A stretch of DNA of 64,000 nt, taken from NCBI GenBank assembly GCA_030426385.1, contig JAUHYI010000015.1:1-64000 (forward strand). The letters run 5' to 3'. The first letter of the stretch is position 1, and each line of letters starts with the position of its first letter. The notes beneath the pieces were generated by a model that ran no database searches, was not told the DNA's origin, and saw nothing but the letters and a program-made list of their open reading frames with translations. The position numbers and the translations under genes are program-made. Origin of the DNA: Phycisphaerae bacterium. Lineage in GTDB: Bacteria; Planctomycetota; Phycisphaerae; Phycisphaerales; Phycisphaeraceae. Shown here in pieces: positions 27,602 through 36,409 of this stretch.

Positions 27602-28052
27602 GTTTGTATTGAATCGCAGGGGGCAGCGTGACGTGTCGGCATGTGGTGGATTTACGGTCATCGAATGTCTGGTGGCCGGGATGGTGTTGGCGATATTCGG
27701 ATCACTGATTGCGATGACAGTAGGCCAATCGGTCTCGGCGAGCGAAGCGATGCTTGATCGTCAACAAGCGGCGCTTTGGCTGGATGAAGTGATGACACGC
27801 ATCGATATGATTGGCCCTGGGCGCCTGAGTGCGGAAGGACCTGTTCAAGGTGAATTAGACGATCGGTTCAGTTGGTCGGTTGAGATTGAAGAGGAAGGAT
27901 TGAGCGCGTACCTGTATCGGGTAACGCCGACGATTCGTTGGAAAACCAGTCGTGGCGAAAAGTCGGTGGCAGGTTACACGATGTTGTATGACCCGCCGGG
28001 TTCGCGTGGCGGTTTTTTACAGTGGGATGAATTGGGGATAAGCCACGAATGA
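27594..28052 (+). CDS. gspI: Minor pseudopilin GspI
   Basis: A 152-residue pseudopilin. The leader MRKFVLNRRGQRDVSACGG precedes F/TVIECLVAGMVLAIFG, and a short body follows. ATG 27594 has GGAGG at 27583-27587 and overlaps the GspH stop, so the two are coupled. Assignment to GspI rests on order and size more than on sequence. Confidence 0.8.
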   Translation: MRKFVLNRRGQRDVSACGGFTVIECLVAGMVLAIFGSLIAMTVGQSVSASEAMLDRQQAALWLDEVMTRIDMIGPGRLSAEGPVQGELDDRFSWSVEIEEEGLSAYLYRVTPTIRWKTSRGEKSVAGYTMLYDPPGSRGGFLQWDELGISHE

Positions 28053-28174
28053 CGAATTGAATGCCTGAGGTATTGATGATTCAGAGCAGATGCATGTCGT
28101 TTGGTGTTGCCGTAATCCATCGGCGGCTCGTGCGCGCTAAACCGGTGGAGACTATAGCGCGTGGAGATATCGGC

Positions 28175-28837
28175 ATGGGATATGGGATTGTGAGAGGACG
28201 AGGGTTTACGTTGGTGGAGGCCATGGTCGCGGTCGGGTTGGTGGGAATGATTGGGGTGGCCGCGTCGGGATTGATGTTGCAGTTGAGCGAGGCCCGAGGC
28301 CGAGCGGATCGCGTGTCGAGCTATACCGCGGAAGCGAATTACGCGCTGCATGCGATGGGCATGGCCATCCGCAATTGCTATCGGCCACAGGATGAACAGG
28401 TGTCGGTGTTGTTTGAAGGGTTGGATGAAACATTAGATGGTCGGCCAGCAGACCGGTTGCGATTACAGGTGGTGAGTCACGCGGTGGTGCGAAACGGTGA
28501 GCCAGAGTCGGACGTACGGGAGATTGAGTTTAGTGTGGATTCCGTCGTGCGCGGTGAAGCGCCGATGTTGATGCGACGTATTGATCCAACATTAAATGAA
28601 TTGCCTGATGGAGGCGGTGTGGTTGATCGTGTGGCGAAGGGCGTTGTTTCGTTGGATATCGAATATTTCAATGGCGTGACATGGGAGCCTGAATGGCCTG
28701 TGATATTGGGGGCAGTTCCGGAGGCGGTGCGCATCAAGTTGGGAATTATGAAAGACAAGGATGCGGAGGTGATGAAGGTGGCGTCGTATTCGATGTTGGT
28801 GAGGACTGCGCGATTTGATAGTAAACGATCCGAGTGA
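28175..28837 (+). CDS. gspJ: Minor pseudopilin GspJ
   Basis: A 220-residue pseudopilin with leader MGYGIVRGRG and F/TLVEAMVAVGLVGM. The body has the GspJ pattern (LDIEYFNGVTWEPEWP, PEAVRIKLGI). ATG 28175 follows GGAG by eight bases; the frame is open to 28061 but the extra 38 residues are unlike a leader. Confidence 0.85.
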   Translation: MGYGIVRGRGFTLVEAMVAVGLVGMIGVAASGLMLQLSEARGRADRVSSYTAEANYALHAMGMAIRNCYRPQDEQVSVLFEGLDETLDGRPADRLRLQVVSHAVVRNGEPESDVREIEFSVDSVVRGEAPMLMRRIDPTLNELPDGGGVVDRVAKGVVSLDIEYFNGVTWEPEWPVILGAVPEAVRIKLGIMKDKDAEVMKVASYSMLVRTARFDSKRSE

Positions 28838-30159
28838 TGATTGAAACGTTTGAGATTTTTATGAGTGATGGATGCGATCAATTGAATAGCAAAGAATGCC
28901 GTGTTTGGCTCGGTTTGCGTGATCGCAAGCGTGCGGGAGCGGTGTTGGTGTTGGTGATGTGGTTGGTATTGATTGCAGGACTGATGCTTGTGGGATTGAA
29001 TCGTGTGGTGCAGGTTGGCTCGGCACGCGGGCAGAATGAGTTGGATCGTGTGCGTGCACGGTGGGTGGCGCGAGCGGGAATTGAGCAAGCGATCTATGTG
29101 TTGGCGACGGATATCACCTCGGCGGATATGTCAAGCGATTTCTGGTACGACGATCCGATGACCTTCGATCGATTTGAGTTGGCGGATGGATTTGTTTACT
29201 CGGTGGCATCGGTATCCAGAGCGTCCGGGGGGCGTGCTGGTGAAGTGCGTTATGGTCTGGATGATGAGGCGTCGCGTGTCAATGTGAATTCCGCGAGTCG
29301 CGAGGTGCTGGGACAACTCCCCGACATTCGCGAGGAACAGATCGCGTCGATGATTGATTGGCGAGATACGAACGAGGAATCGGAACCCGGCGGCGCGGAA
29401 TGGCGCTACTACAGTCAGTTGCCCTACCCGTATGAGATACGCAACGGACCGATGCAGACGGTCCGTGAGATGTTGTTGGTGAAGGGGATTGAGCCCGATG
29501 ATTTTTTTGGTGCTGAGTCTCAGGAAGTCGGAGAAAATGGAAGAGCGGGGTTGTTGGCTGATACGACGGTCTACAGTTATCAGTTGAATCAGACCATGTC
29601 CGGGCAGGAACGGGTGAATGTAAAGCAGACGAACCGAACGACGTTGCAGACGCGATTGGGCATGAGCGCGTCACTGGCAGAGCGGGTGGTTGAGCGAGCG
29701 GATGAAATTCAGACGTTGTTCGATTTGGAAGGTGAACGCGGGAACGGTCCTGCGGAAGAGGATGAGATATCGCAGATCACTTTGGAATGGCTGGCGGAAA
29801 ATTATGACGAAATAACGGTGAGCGAAGACGAGCAATTGCCCGCGCGGATCAATATCAATACGGCCAGCCGTGAAGTTTTGAAGACATTGCCAAAGATGAC
29901 TGATGAGGATGTTGATCGTCTGATTAGTGTACGGGCACAGCATGGGGGGCTGTCAACGTTTGGCATTTTAGTCAAGGAAAACGTGGTGTCGAATGAGGTT
30001 TTTCGAGCGATAGCGGAATCAATCACCTTACGCTCGAATGTGTTTCGTGTGGTGAGCTATGGGTCAACGCCGTCGGGTGTGGGACGTGTGATTGAAGCGG
30101 TGATCGATCGCGGGAGAGGGCAGATTCCGCGGGTGATGTACTGGTATGAGCGCGAATGA
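28837..30159 (+). CDS. gspK: Type II secretion protein GspK
   Basis: About 440 residues, the large minor pseudopilin at the tip. After a charged start comes a hydrophobic helix (AVLVLVMWLVLIAGLMLVGL) that ends a GspK-type leader (RKRAG). Two helix-hairpin-helix-like segments follow (VNVNSASREVLGQLP and ININTASREVLKTLP), as GspK carries. The start overlaps the GspJ stop as TGATG. Confidence 0.87.
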   Translation: MIETFEIFMSDGCDQLNSKECRVWLGLRDRKRAGAVLVLVMWLVLIAGLMLVGLNRVVQVGSARGQNELDRVRARWVARAGIEQAIYVLATDITSADMSSDFWYDDPMTFDRFELADGFVYSVASVSRASGGRAGEVRYGLDDEASRVNVNSASREVLGQLPDIREEQIASMIDWRDTNEESEPGGAEWRYYSQLPYPYEIRNGPMQTVREMLLVKGIEPDDFFGAESQEVGENGRAGLLADTTVYSYQLNQTMSGQERVNVKQTNRTTLQTRLGMSASLAERVVERADEIQTLFDLEGERGNGPAEEDEISQITLEWLAENYDEITVSEDEQLPARININTASREVLKTLPKMTDEDVDRLISVRAQHGGLSTFGILVKENVVSNEVFRAIAESITLRSNVFRVVSYGSTPSGVGRVIEAVIDRGRGQIPRVMYWYERE

Positions 30160-31909
30160 TGAGTCATATATGAAAAATGTAAAACAACATAACGATGGCA
30201 TGATCGGCTTGCATGAATCCATGGGTGTGATTCATGCCGCTGTGGTTCGTCGTGGTTTGGGTGATGAGGTTGAAGTGGTGGCACGACATCAAGTGGATGT
30301 GCTGTCTGGTGATCGGGCTGAGGCCATGAGTCGTTTGATGGGCATGTTGGTGCAAGATCAGCGGAAGTTGCCGATGATCAGCGTGGTAAATGATGGGCGC
30401 AGTTTGCATAAGCAGGTTGTGTTGCCTGAAAACATTGATGCGGGTACAGCGGAGAAAATGTTAGGCGTGCAGATGGAATCGATGTTTCCAGGACAAGTGG
30501 ATCAAATTAGATGGGGATGGGAGAGGGGTAATCGTAGTGGCGTTGGACATGCCATATCTAAAACGGACGGCGAAGGCAATGCGTCGAAAAAAGGGGCATG
30601 GGTTTATGCTGTTCGGCGGGGAGTACTAGAGGCATTGCAAAAACGGTATGGGGCAGGGGTGACGTTGCAAGGCGCGATTTCGGGAGAGATGGCGCTGGGG
30701 GGGCTGGCTATGGTTTCGGGCACGCGTCATCTTGGAGCGGGACATGATGAGAGTGTGTTGATCGTTTGGCGACATGAGAGCGGTGTGAGTTTGATGGTGG
30801 TGGGTGTTGATGGGGTTGAGTCAATGGCACGCGTGGATAGGGGGCTTGATGAAAATGATTTTAAGGATGAGGTCGATGAGGCGTGGCATGATGTGGTTGG
30901 CAAGCTACCGAATGTAAATCGCCCCAAACATGTGGTGATCGTGGATGCAGATGCAAGTGGTGATTTAAGCGATGGTTTGGCTGAGAAGTGGGGGATGAAA
31001 CGTGTGGCGATAAAAGAAGTGTTTGGCGCAATGGCTGACTCGTTGAAAGATGGGGATGAATTATTATGTGTGGGCGCGGCGACGGCGGGCTTGCTAGATA
31101 TTGGGGCAGTGGTTTATTTGGCGCATGACGACGGCAAAGAACGGACGATTAAGCGATTAAAGCGTTGGTCGATGGTCGCTGCGTTGTGGTGCGTGTTGGG
31201 GTGTGGACTGTTATATGGTTTGGATTACCGCGCGTCGTCAGCATTGGATCGTTGGCGCGACGATGTAACATCCGAGGCAAGTGTTTTGGACGATGACAGT
31301 GCGCGATCAGTAATGAACCAAAAGATCGATCGGCAAATTGCGTTAGGACGCTACCTGGAAACGTTTGGCCCGACTCCGTTGGCGATACTCGATGAGATCA
31401 GCCAATTGACTACGGGATTTCAGATTGATGAGTGGCATTACGATATTTCAGGATCGATGGAAATTGTCGGCGTAATGCGAGGTACTGACCAGGTCAGCAA
31501 ACTGGTGGCGGATTTAGCTAAAGCAAAAACGCTGGCCGCAGTACGATTGAAAACGCAAAAACAGATAGGGCGGGATAAGACGCAATACGAAATTGTGGCA
31601 CAGCCATCGGTTCGATATTTGGGAGCATTTGTATCACCCAAAACCGAGACGAAACATGAACGTAAGGAAAAGGCTGATCATCCCAGAACCAAAAAGAAAA
31701 AAGAGAAAGAAGTAAATGCTGAGAAGAAAGATCGCAATGAATCAAAGGTGAAAACGTTAGAGGAAAAAATAGTGGTGCCGACAACTCAGCCTAGCGCGTT
31801 GGATATGAAAAATAAAGAAAAGACGGCAACCGTTGAGGCAGAGAAAAACAAAGCAGAGAAGCAAGCAATTGAAGCCAAAACTCGGGCTGCGATAAGGAGC
31901 AAGTCATGA
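30146..31909 (+). CDS. gspL: GspL/PilM-PilN-like assembly protein with charged tail
   Basis: A 587-residue protein. The first 330 residues form an actin-like PilM/GspL cytoplasmic domain (IHAAVVRRGLGDEVEVV, LQGAISGEMALGGL). A single membrane helix lies near 340-360 (WSMVAALWCVLGCGLLYGL), then a short periplasmic PilN-like domain. The last 85 residues are Lys/Glu-rich (TKKKKEKEVNAEKK) and probably disordered or coiled. The overlap with GspK is 14 bp and with the next gene ATGA. It links the ATPase to the periplasmic part. The tail has no counterpart in standard GspL. Confidence 0.8.
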   Translation: MSANDESYMKNVKQHNDGMIGLHESMGVIHAAVVRRGLGDEVEVVARHQVDVLSGDRAEAMSRLMGMLVQDQRKLPMISVVNDGRSLHKQVVLPENIDAGTAEKMLGVQMESMFPGQVDQIRWGWERGNRSGVGHAISKTDGEGNASKKGAWVYAVRRGVLEALQKRYGAGVTLQGAISGEMALGGLAMVSGTRHLGAGHDESVLIVWRHESGVSLMVVGVDGVESMARVDRGLDENDFKDEVDEAWHDVVGKLPNVNRPKHVVIVDADASGDLSDGLAEKWGMKRVAIKEVFGAMADSLKDGDELLCVGAATAGLLDIGAVVYLAHDDGKERTIKRLKRWSMVAALWCVLGCGLLYGLDYRASSALDRWRDDVTSEASVLDDDSARSVMNQKIDRQIALGRYLETFGPTPLAILDEISQLTTGFQIDEWHYDISGSMEIVGVMRGTDQVSKLVADLAKAKTLAAVRLKTQKQIGRDKTQYEIVAQPSVRYLGAFVSPKTETKHERKEKADHPRTKKKKEKEVNAEKKDRNESKVKTLEEKIVVPTTQPSALDMKNKEKTATVEAEKNKAEKQAIEAKTRAAIRSKS

Positions 31910-32460
31910 GTATGAGTTCACGCGACCGACGAGCGGTGTTGATCGGGAGTGTTTTGTTGGGTGTGGCATTACTGCTACGTTTTGTGTTGTTGCCGAGCTA
32001 TGAGCAATGGCGAGAAATGCGTGAGGCAGTCGTGGCGCATGAGGCGATGTTGTCTGATGTGGAGAGGCGCCTGGATCGACGTGATGCGATGATAACTCGT
32101 TTGCTTGGAAAATATGGCGATGCGATTGAGAAAGAATTGTTAGATGTCGATGCCGTGCGTGTTGCGTTTCCGGCATCAATCCAAAAGGCATTGAAACAAA
32201 GCGGTGTAAATGTGCAATCGATCGATGTACAAGCTGTTCGGCGTGTGCGATCTGTGTCGGGGGTTTCGATGATTTCATTACGCGTTCAGGCGACGTGCGA
32301 GCCGAATGCGGTCGGCAAGATGATCGAGAAATTGACGCATACGGAGCAAATCACAGTGATCGAACGTCTCGATGTGACGATGGAAAAATCGGGTCAACGC
32401 AATAAATGGGCGGTGGGTTTGGTGGTAGCGACGCCAGCGCTGGAGGATCGACGATCGTGA
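31906..32460 (+). CDS. gspM: GspM/PilO-like assembly protein
   Basis: A 184-residue bitopic protein. Residues 8-28 form the membrane helix (AVLIGSVLLGVALLLRFVLL), a coiled-coil segment follows (EQWREMREAVVAHEAML), then a ferredoxin-like periplasmic domain ending in VGLVVATPA. This is the GspM/PilO layout, identified by order and form. Its ATG overlaps the GspL stop (ATGA) and its own stop overlaps the next GTG. Confidence 0.78.
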   Translation: MSMSSRDRRAVLIGSVLLGVALLLRFVLLPSYEQWREMREAVVAHEAMLSDVERRLDRRDAMITRLLGKYGDAIEKELLDVDAVRVAFPASIQKALKQSGVNVQSIDVQAVRRVRSVSGVSMISLRVQATCEPNAVGKMIEKLTHTEQITVIERLDVTMEKSGQRNKWAVGLVVATPALEDRRS

Positions 32461-33134
32461 ATGAAGTGATGATGAAAAAAACGATATGGGTTGGCTTGAT
32501 TCTTCTGTTGTCGGCAGGAGCATATGTGACATTTCTGGTGAGCGATCGATTGCTGGTGGTGGAAAATTTTGAAGAGCGGGCCAGGCAGATTGTCACGCGA
32601 ACCAATGGAGGGGTGAGTGGGAACACCAGTGTGGAGTCAGAGGAAGTTGGGACGGTAGGATTGAAAGCCGAGGGAAATGTTCGGCAGGATAAGCGTCAAA
32701 TCCATGGAGGTGCCGATGCTGGTAAAGCGGCACTTGCACGTATTGAGAAGCGATATATGTTTTCGCCCCCACCGCCTCAGGGTTTTCGAAGTATCGCAGG
32801 CGTATTGGGTGATCGAGTGTTTTTCCGTAGTGGACAGGATGTCGAAGTGGGAGGGCAATTTGGTGGCGCGACCGTCAAGGCGATTGGAAGCGACTGGGTT
32901 GAACTGGAACATGAAGGACAGACAATCCGGATCGGTGTGTTCGGCGGGCAGGGCTCATACGAACGAGAGAAAACCAAAAAAGAAGCTGCGGTGGCCTCGA
33001 GTGACAAGGTAAAAACGAATGACGACCAAGGTGCAGTATCAACCGACGAAAAGCCATCGGCAAACGAATTGCCGGTGCAAAAAATAGATGACGTAAAAGT
33101 TTTGGGTCGCCAAGGTGCGAAAGTGCGAATGTGA
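32457..33134 (+). CDS. gspC: GspC/PilP-like periplasmic linker protein
   Basis: A 225-residue protein. The N-terminal helix (TIWVGLILLLSAGAYVTFLV) anchors it. The central domain (IAGVLGDRVFFRSGQDVEVGGQFGGATVKAIGSDWVELEHEGQTIRIGV) matches the homology region by which GspC/PilP meets the secretin. The C-terminal 50 residues are low-complexity. GTG 32457 overlaps the GspM stop (GTGA), the best-supported start; the frame is open earlier. Placement right before GspD fits a GspC role. Confidence 0.78.
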   Translation: MNEVMMKKTIWVGLILLLSAGAYVTFLVSDRLLVVENFEERARQIVTRTNGGVSGNTSVESEEVGTVGLKAEGNVRQDKRQIHGGADAGKAALARIEKRYMFSPPPPQGFRSIAGVLGDRVFFRSGQDVEVGGQFGGATVKAIGSDWVELEHEGQTIRIGVFGGQGSYEREKTKKEAAVASSDKVKTNDDQGAVSTDEKPSANELPVQKIDDVKVLGRQGAKVRM

Positions 33135-33204
33135 ATTTTTGATACCGGGTAAGCAGGGATTCCGGTGGATGAGATGTGATAGTCAAAAGCGGACGGAGTG
33201 TTTA

Positions 33205-36200
33205 ATGCAATTAAAAGCAAAAAATATGATGTGTTGGTCAATAGTCTTGTTATTAATGCTGGGCATGTTGGAGGGACGTGCCTGGGGTGAAAATCCGGGC
33301 AGTGCTAACCATGATGATGGTCAAGCGCCAGCAACGCAAGAAGAAAAAACGGTAGAAGAAACAAAAAATAAAACTCCACCAAGTGTAGAAAATAATCCGC
33401 CCGAAACGGTGGTAGAAGAGAAGCTGATTTCCGTGGCGTTTCGTGATATGAAAATGGAGCAGTTGGCGCAATTTTTTATGCGTGAACTGGGTAAGCCAGT
33501 AATCCTTGATGATGGAATTAAGAACACAAGCATCACGATATTGGCCCAGGACAAGATGCCAATAGGAGAAGCTTTTGAACTGATCAAGACAGCATTGCGA
33601 AAAAAAGGGGTGATTATGTTGGAGGGGCCTAAGCGAATCGAATTTTTACCGATTGAACAGGTCAAGCGCATTAATCGCCGTGTGGTGAAATCGGATGAGA
33701 GCGTGAGTGATGTTGAAGACCCAACGGAAATTGTGGACAAAGTTTTTGAGGTCGAACATTTTGATGTGACGCGATTGAAAGATTTGATCATGCCGTTGTT
33801 GCCCGATTACGCGTTTGTGATGGCTGATCCAAATGTGAAACGATTGGTGGTCACGGATGCGGCGGTCAACTTATCGCGGATTGAGGCGATGGTGGCAAGA
33901 CTGGATGTGCCGCGAGCTGGTCAAACAATCGAACGAATATTTCATATTGAACGAGGTGATGCGAGCGAAATCGTGTCGATGGTTCGGATCATCATTGCGG
34001 GGACGTTGGGTGGTGATGCGAAGGCGGTGTTTTCCGGAGGAGGGGGCAATAAGAGTGGTGGTGCACGTGGTGGTGGGAGAGGGGATGGTGGGGCTAATGT
34101 GATATTTGTGGAGCGAAGTGATGTGCCGATTTTGTTGCACGCAGATGTTGGGCGAAATTGGATTCTTGCGGTTGCGGCGCCGAGCGTGATGGAACAGGTC
34201 GAGCGATGGATCAAAGAGCTTGATAAGCCCAGGCAACAAGATGAACCGTATGCGATTTTTGATGTGAAACATGCGGATATCAGTGAGTTGGCTGCGCAAA
34301 TCACGCAGGTGATTGAAGCGATGCCGGATCAGGAAGTGAAGACGAGCGTGCGCGTGATTCCTTTCCTGAAATCGCGACAACTGTTGGTCTATGGATCGCA
34401 GCGAGGACGAAATTTGGTAACGACATTGATGACGAAGTTGGATGTGGAGTCATCGCAATACCAGATGGTGAAAGAAATCAGTCTGCAATATGACAGCGCG
34501 GAAAATGTAAAAACGAAGATCGAAGAATTGTTCAGCGAGGCGAGTGGTTCGAACAATTACAATCCATGGGGTGGGTATAACCGTCGGCGTGGGAACCAGG
34601 AAGAACGGGTGAAAGTGACGGCAGATTCACAACGTAATTCAGTGACGGTCATGACCGATCCAGTGCGTATGGCAAGGATTGAGGCATTGATCGCAGAGCA
34701 GTGGGACAAGCCGGTGGATCTGGGCGAAGTTGCACCGAAGGTTTACACTCTGAAATATACAGACCCTGTGCAGGTCAAGACGCTACTGGAAAATATGTTT
34801 ACGAAGTCATCGACGCGGACGTCAGGTTCATGGTGGAGTGGTAACGTCACGACAGAAAGTTTAAATCCGGTGGGGCGTCTATTCGGACAATTCAGTTTTG
34901 AGGCATTGCGCGGGTCAGATACCTTATTGGTGTCGACGAAATCCACCGCGAACTATGAGGTTATTGATAAATTGATCGCGCAGATCGATCAGCCTCAGGT
35001 TGCGGGTTTGCCGTTGGTGATTGAGTTGAAGCATGCGAATGCGGAAGATGTTGCAGAGCAATTGAACGCCATGTTTTCTGAGCCGGGTACCTCAGCATCG
35101 ATCATTCGGACAGCACGTGGGTTGAGCGATCGATTTCGAACCGCATCAAGCGTGGCTTCGGGAAATAATTCAGGCAATCAGAACAATAATCAGAATAACA
35201 ATCGAGACGGGAACAATCAGGATGCACCTGCCAATGCAATGACATTCTGGTGGGCGCGGTCAAGACCGACGGCCGATGAACAGCCGACGAGCAATCTGAT
35301 AGGTAAGCCGCGTTTTGTGCCGGTGAACCGTCGCAACGCGCTGATGGTTATGGCTCCGCGTGCGTACTACGAGCCCATGGAAAAATTGATTAATGAATTG
35401 GATAAGCCAGGTTCACAGGTGGTGATCAATGCAATTATCACGGAAGTGCAGCATGATGATGAGACGACGCTGGGCATACGTTTTGCGTCTGACCCGAGTA
35501 TTTTGGCCGATACGCGGTTGGGTGATCAGGCGATTGGCGGATCTGGAAGTGTTGATTTTTCGCAGATGTTTTCGAGTGGCCGAGGCGTGGTAAATGCTGG
35601 GATTGATTTGAATTTTCTTCTGCAATTGTTGGTGCGTAAGATAGACCTGAAAATATTAAATGAGCCAAGGGTCTATACATCAGACAATCAGGAAGCGCAC
35701 TTTTTTGATGGCCAGGATGTGCCTGTGGTGATCGGAGATATTACCCCAGGCGATAATGCGAGTAATGTGACGCGAAGTTTTGACTATCGGTCAGTGGGAA
35801 CACGGTTGCATGTTCGCCCTCATATCACGCAGGAGGGTGATATTGATCTGGAAGTCAATTTGGAATTGTCGCGCATTGAGGGGGGCGAAAATGTGTTTGG
35901 CAATTTCATTTTTAATCGACGCGAGACGACCACGCATGTGACATTGAAAGATGGGCAAACGGTGATTATCAGTGGGATCGTGCGGAAGGAAGATTTTAAA
36001 GATATTCGGAAATTTCCCATACTTGGTGATCTTCCGCTAATCGGAGGTTTGTTCAGGAATACTGATAAAGGCGTGCGCAACCGCGAAGTTATTGCGTTTA
36101 TAACGCCGAGAATCGTAAATCATGCAAGTGATGATGCGATTGACTTGAGCGAATCGAATCGACAATGGTTAGACCGAATTCGTGGCACGATGACGGAGAT

Positions 36201-36267
36201 TAAAGCCAAGGAAGGTGAAGGTGAGGCATTACAAAAGCCAAGTGACGCCGTAGATTCAGAAGATTAA
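33205..36267 (+). CDS. gspD: Type II secretion outer-membrane secretin GspD
   Basis: A 1020-residue secretin. A signal peptide (IVLLLMLGMLEGRAWG) is followed by an N0 domain (ISVAFRDMKMEQLAQFFMREL), several N1/N2-type repeats (LPLVIELKHANAEDVAEQLN), and the secretin core from about 700 (VINAIITEVQHDDETTLGI...VYTSDNQEAHFFDGQDVPV...GDLPLIGGLFRN). Two low-complexity inserts, Gly-rich near 280 and Asn/Gln-rich near 655, are extra. ATG 33205 follows GGAG by six bases. It forms the outer-membrane channel of the system encoded upstream. Confidence 0.92.
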   Translation: MQLKAKNMMCWSIVLLLMLGMLEGRAWGENPGSANHDDGQAPATQEEKTVEETKNKTPPSVENNPPETVVEEKLISVAFRDMKMEQLAQFFMRELGKPVILDDGIKNTSITILAQDKMPIGEAFELIKTALRKKGVIMLEGPKRIEFLPIEQVKRINRRVVKSDESVSDVEDPTEIVDKVFEVEHFDVTRLKDLIMPLLPDYAFVMADPNVKRLVVTDAAVNLSRIEAMVARLDVPRAGQTIERIFHIERGDASEIVSMVRIIIAGTLGGDAKAVFSGGGGNKSGGARGGGRGDGGANVIFVERSDVPILLHADVGRNWILAVAAPSVMEQVERWIKELDKPRQQDEPYAIFDVKHADISELAAQITQVIEAMPDQEVKTSVRVIPFLKSRQLLVYGSQRGRNLVTTLMTKLDVESSQYQMVKEISLQYDSAENVKTKIEELFSEASGSNNYNPWGGYNRRRGNQEERVKVTADSQRNSVTVMTDPVRMARIEALIAEQWDKPVDLGEVAPKVYTLKYTDPVQVKTLLENMFTKSSTRTSGSWWSGNVTTESLNPVGRLFGQFSFEALRGSDTLLVSTKSTANYEVIDKLIAQIDQPQVAGLPLVIELKHANAEDVAEQLNAMFSEPGTSASIIRTARGLSDRFRTASSVASGNNSGNQNNNQNNNRDGNNQDAPANAMTFWWARSRPTADEQPTSNLIGKPRFVPVNRRNALMVMAPRAYYEPMEKLINELDKPGSQVVINAIITEVQHDDETTLGIRFASDPSILADTRLGDQAIGGSGSVDFSQMFSSGRGVVNAGIDLNFLLQLLVRKIDLKILNEPRVYTSDNQEAHFFDGQDVPVVIGDITPGDNASNVTRSFDYRSVGTRLHVRPHITQEGDIDLEVNLELSRIEGGENVFGNFIFNRRETTTHVTLKDGQTVIISGIVRKEDFKDIRKFPILGDLPLIGGLFRNTDKGVRNREVIAFITPRIVNHASDDAIDLSESNRQWLDRIRGTMTEIKAKEGEGEALQKPSDAVDSED

Positions 36268-36409
36268 TGCAAGCTGCAAGAGCTGACGTGAAAGGCTTGG
36301 CTTTAAAGTTATGGTTTGGCACCACAAATAATTGTGGATGTGATTAGGTTTCTCATCTGTGATTTGTTGTAGTGGTAAATTTGTATGTGAAAGCAAGACA
36401 GGTACAGGC

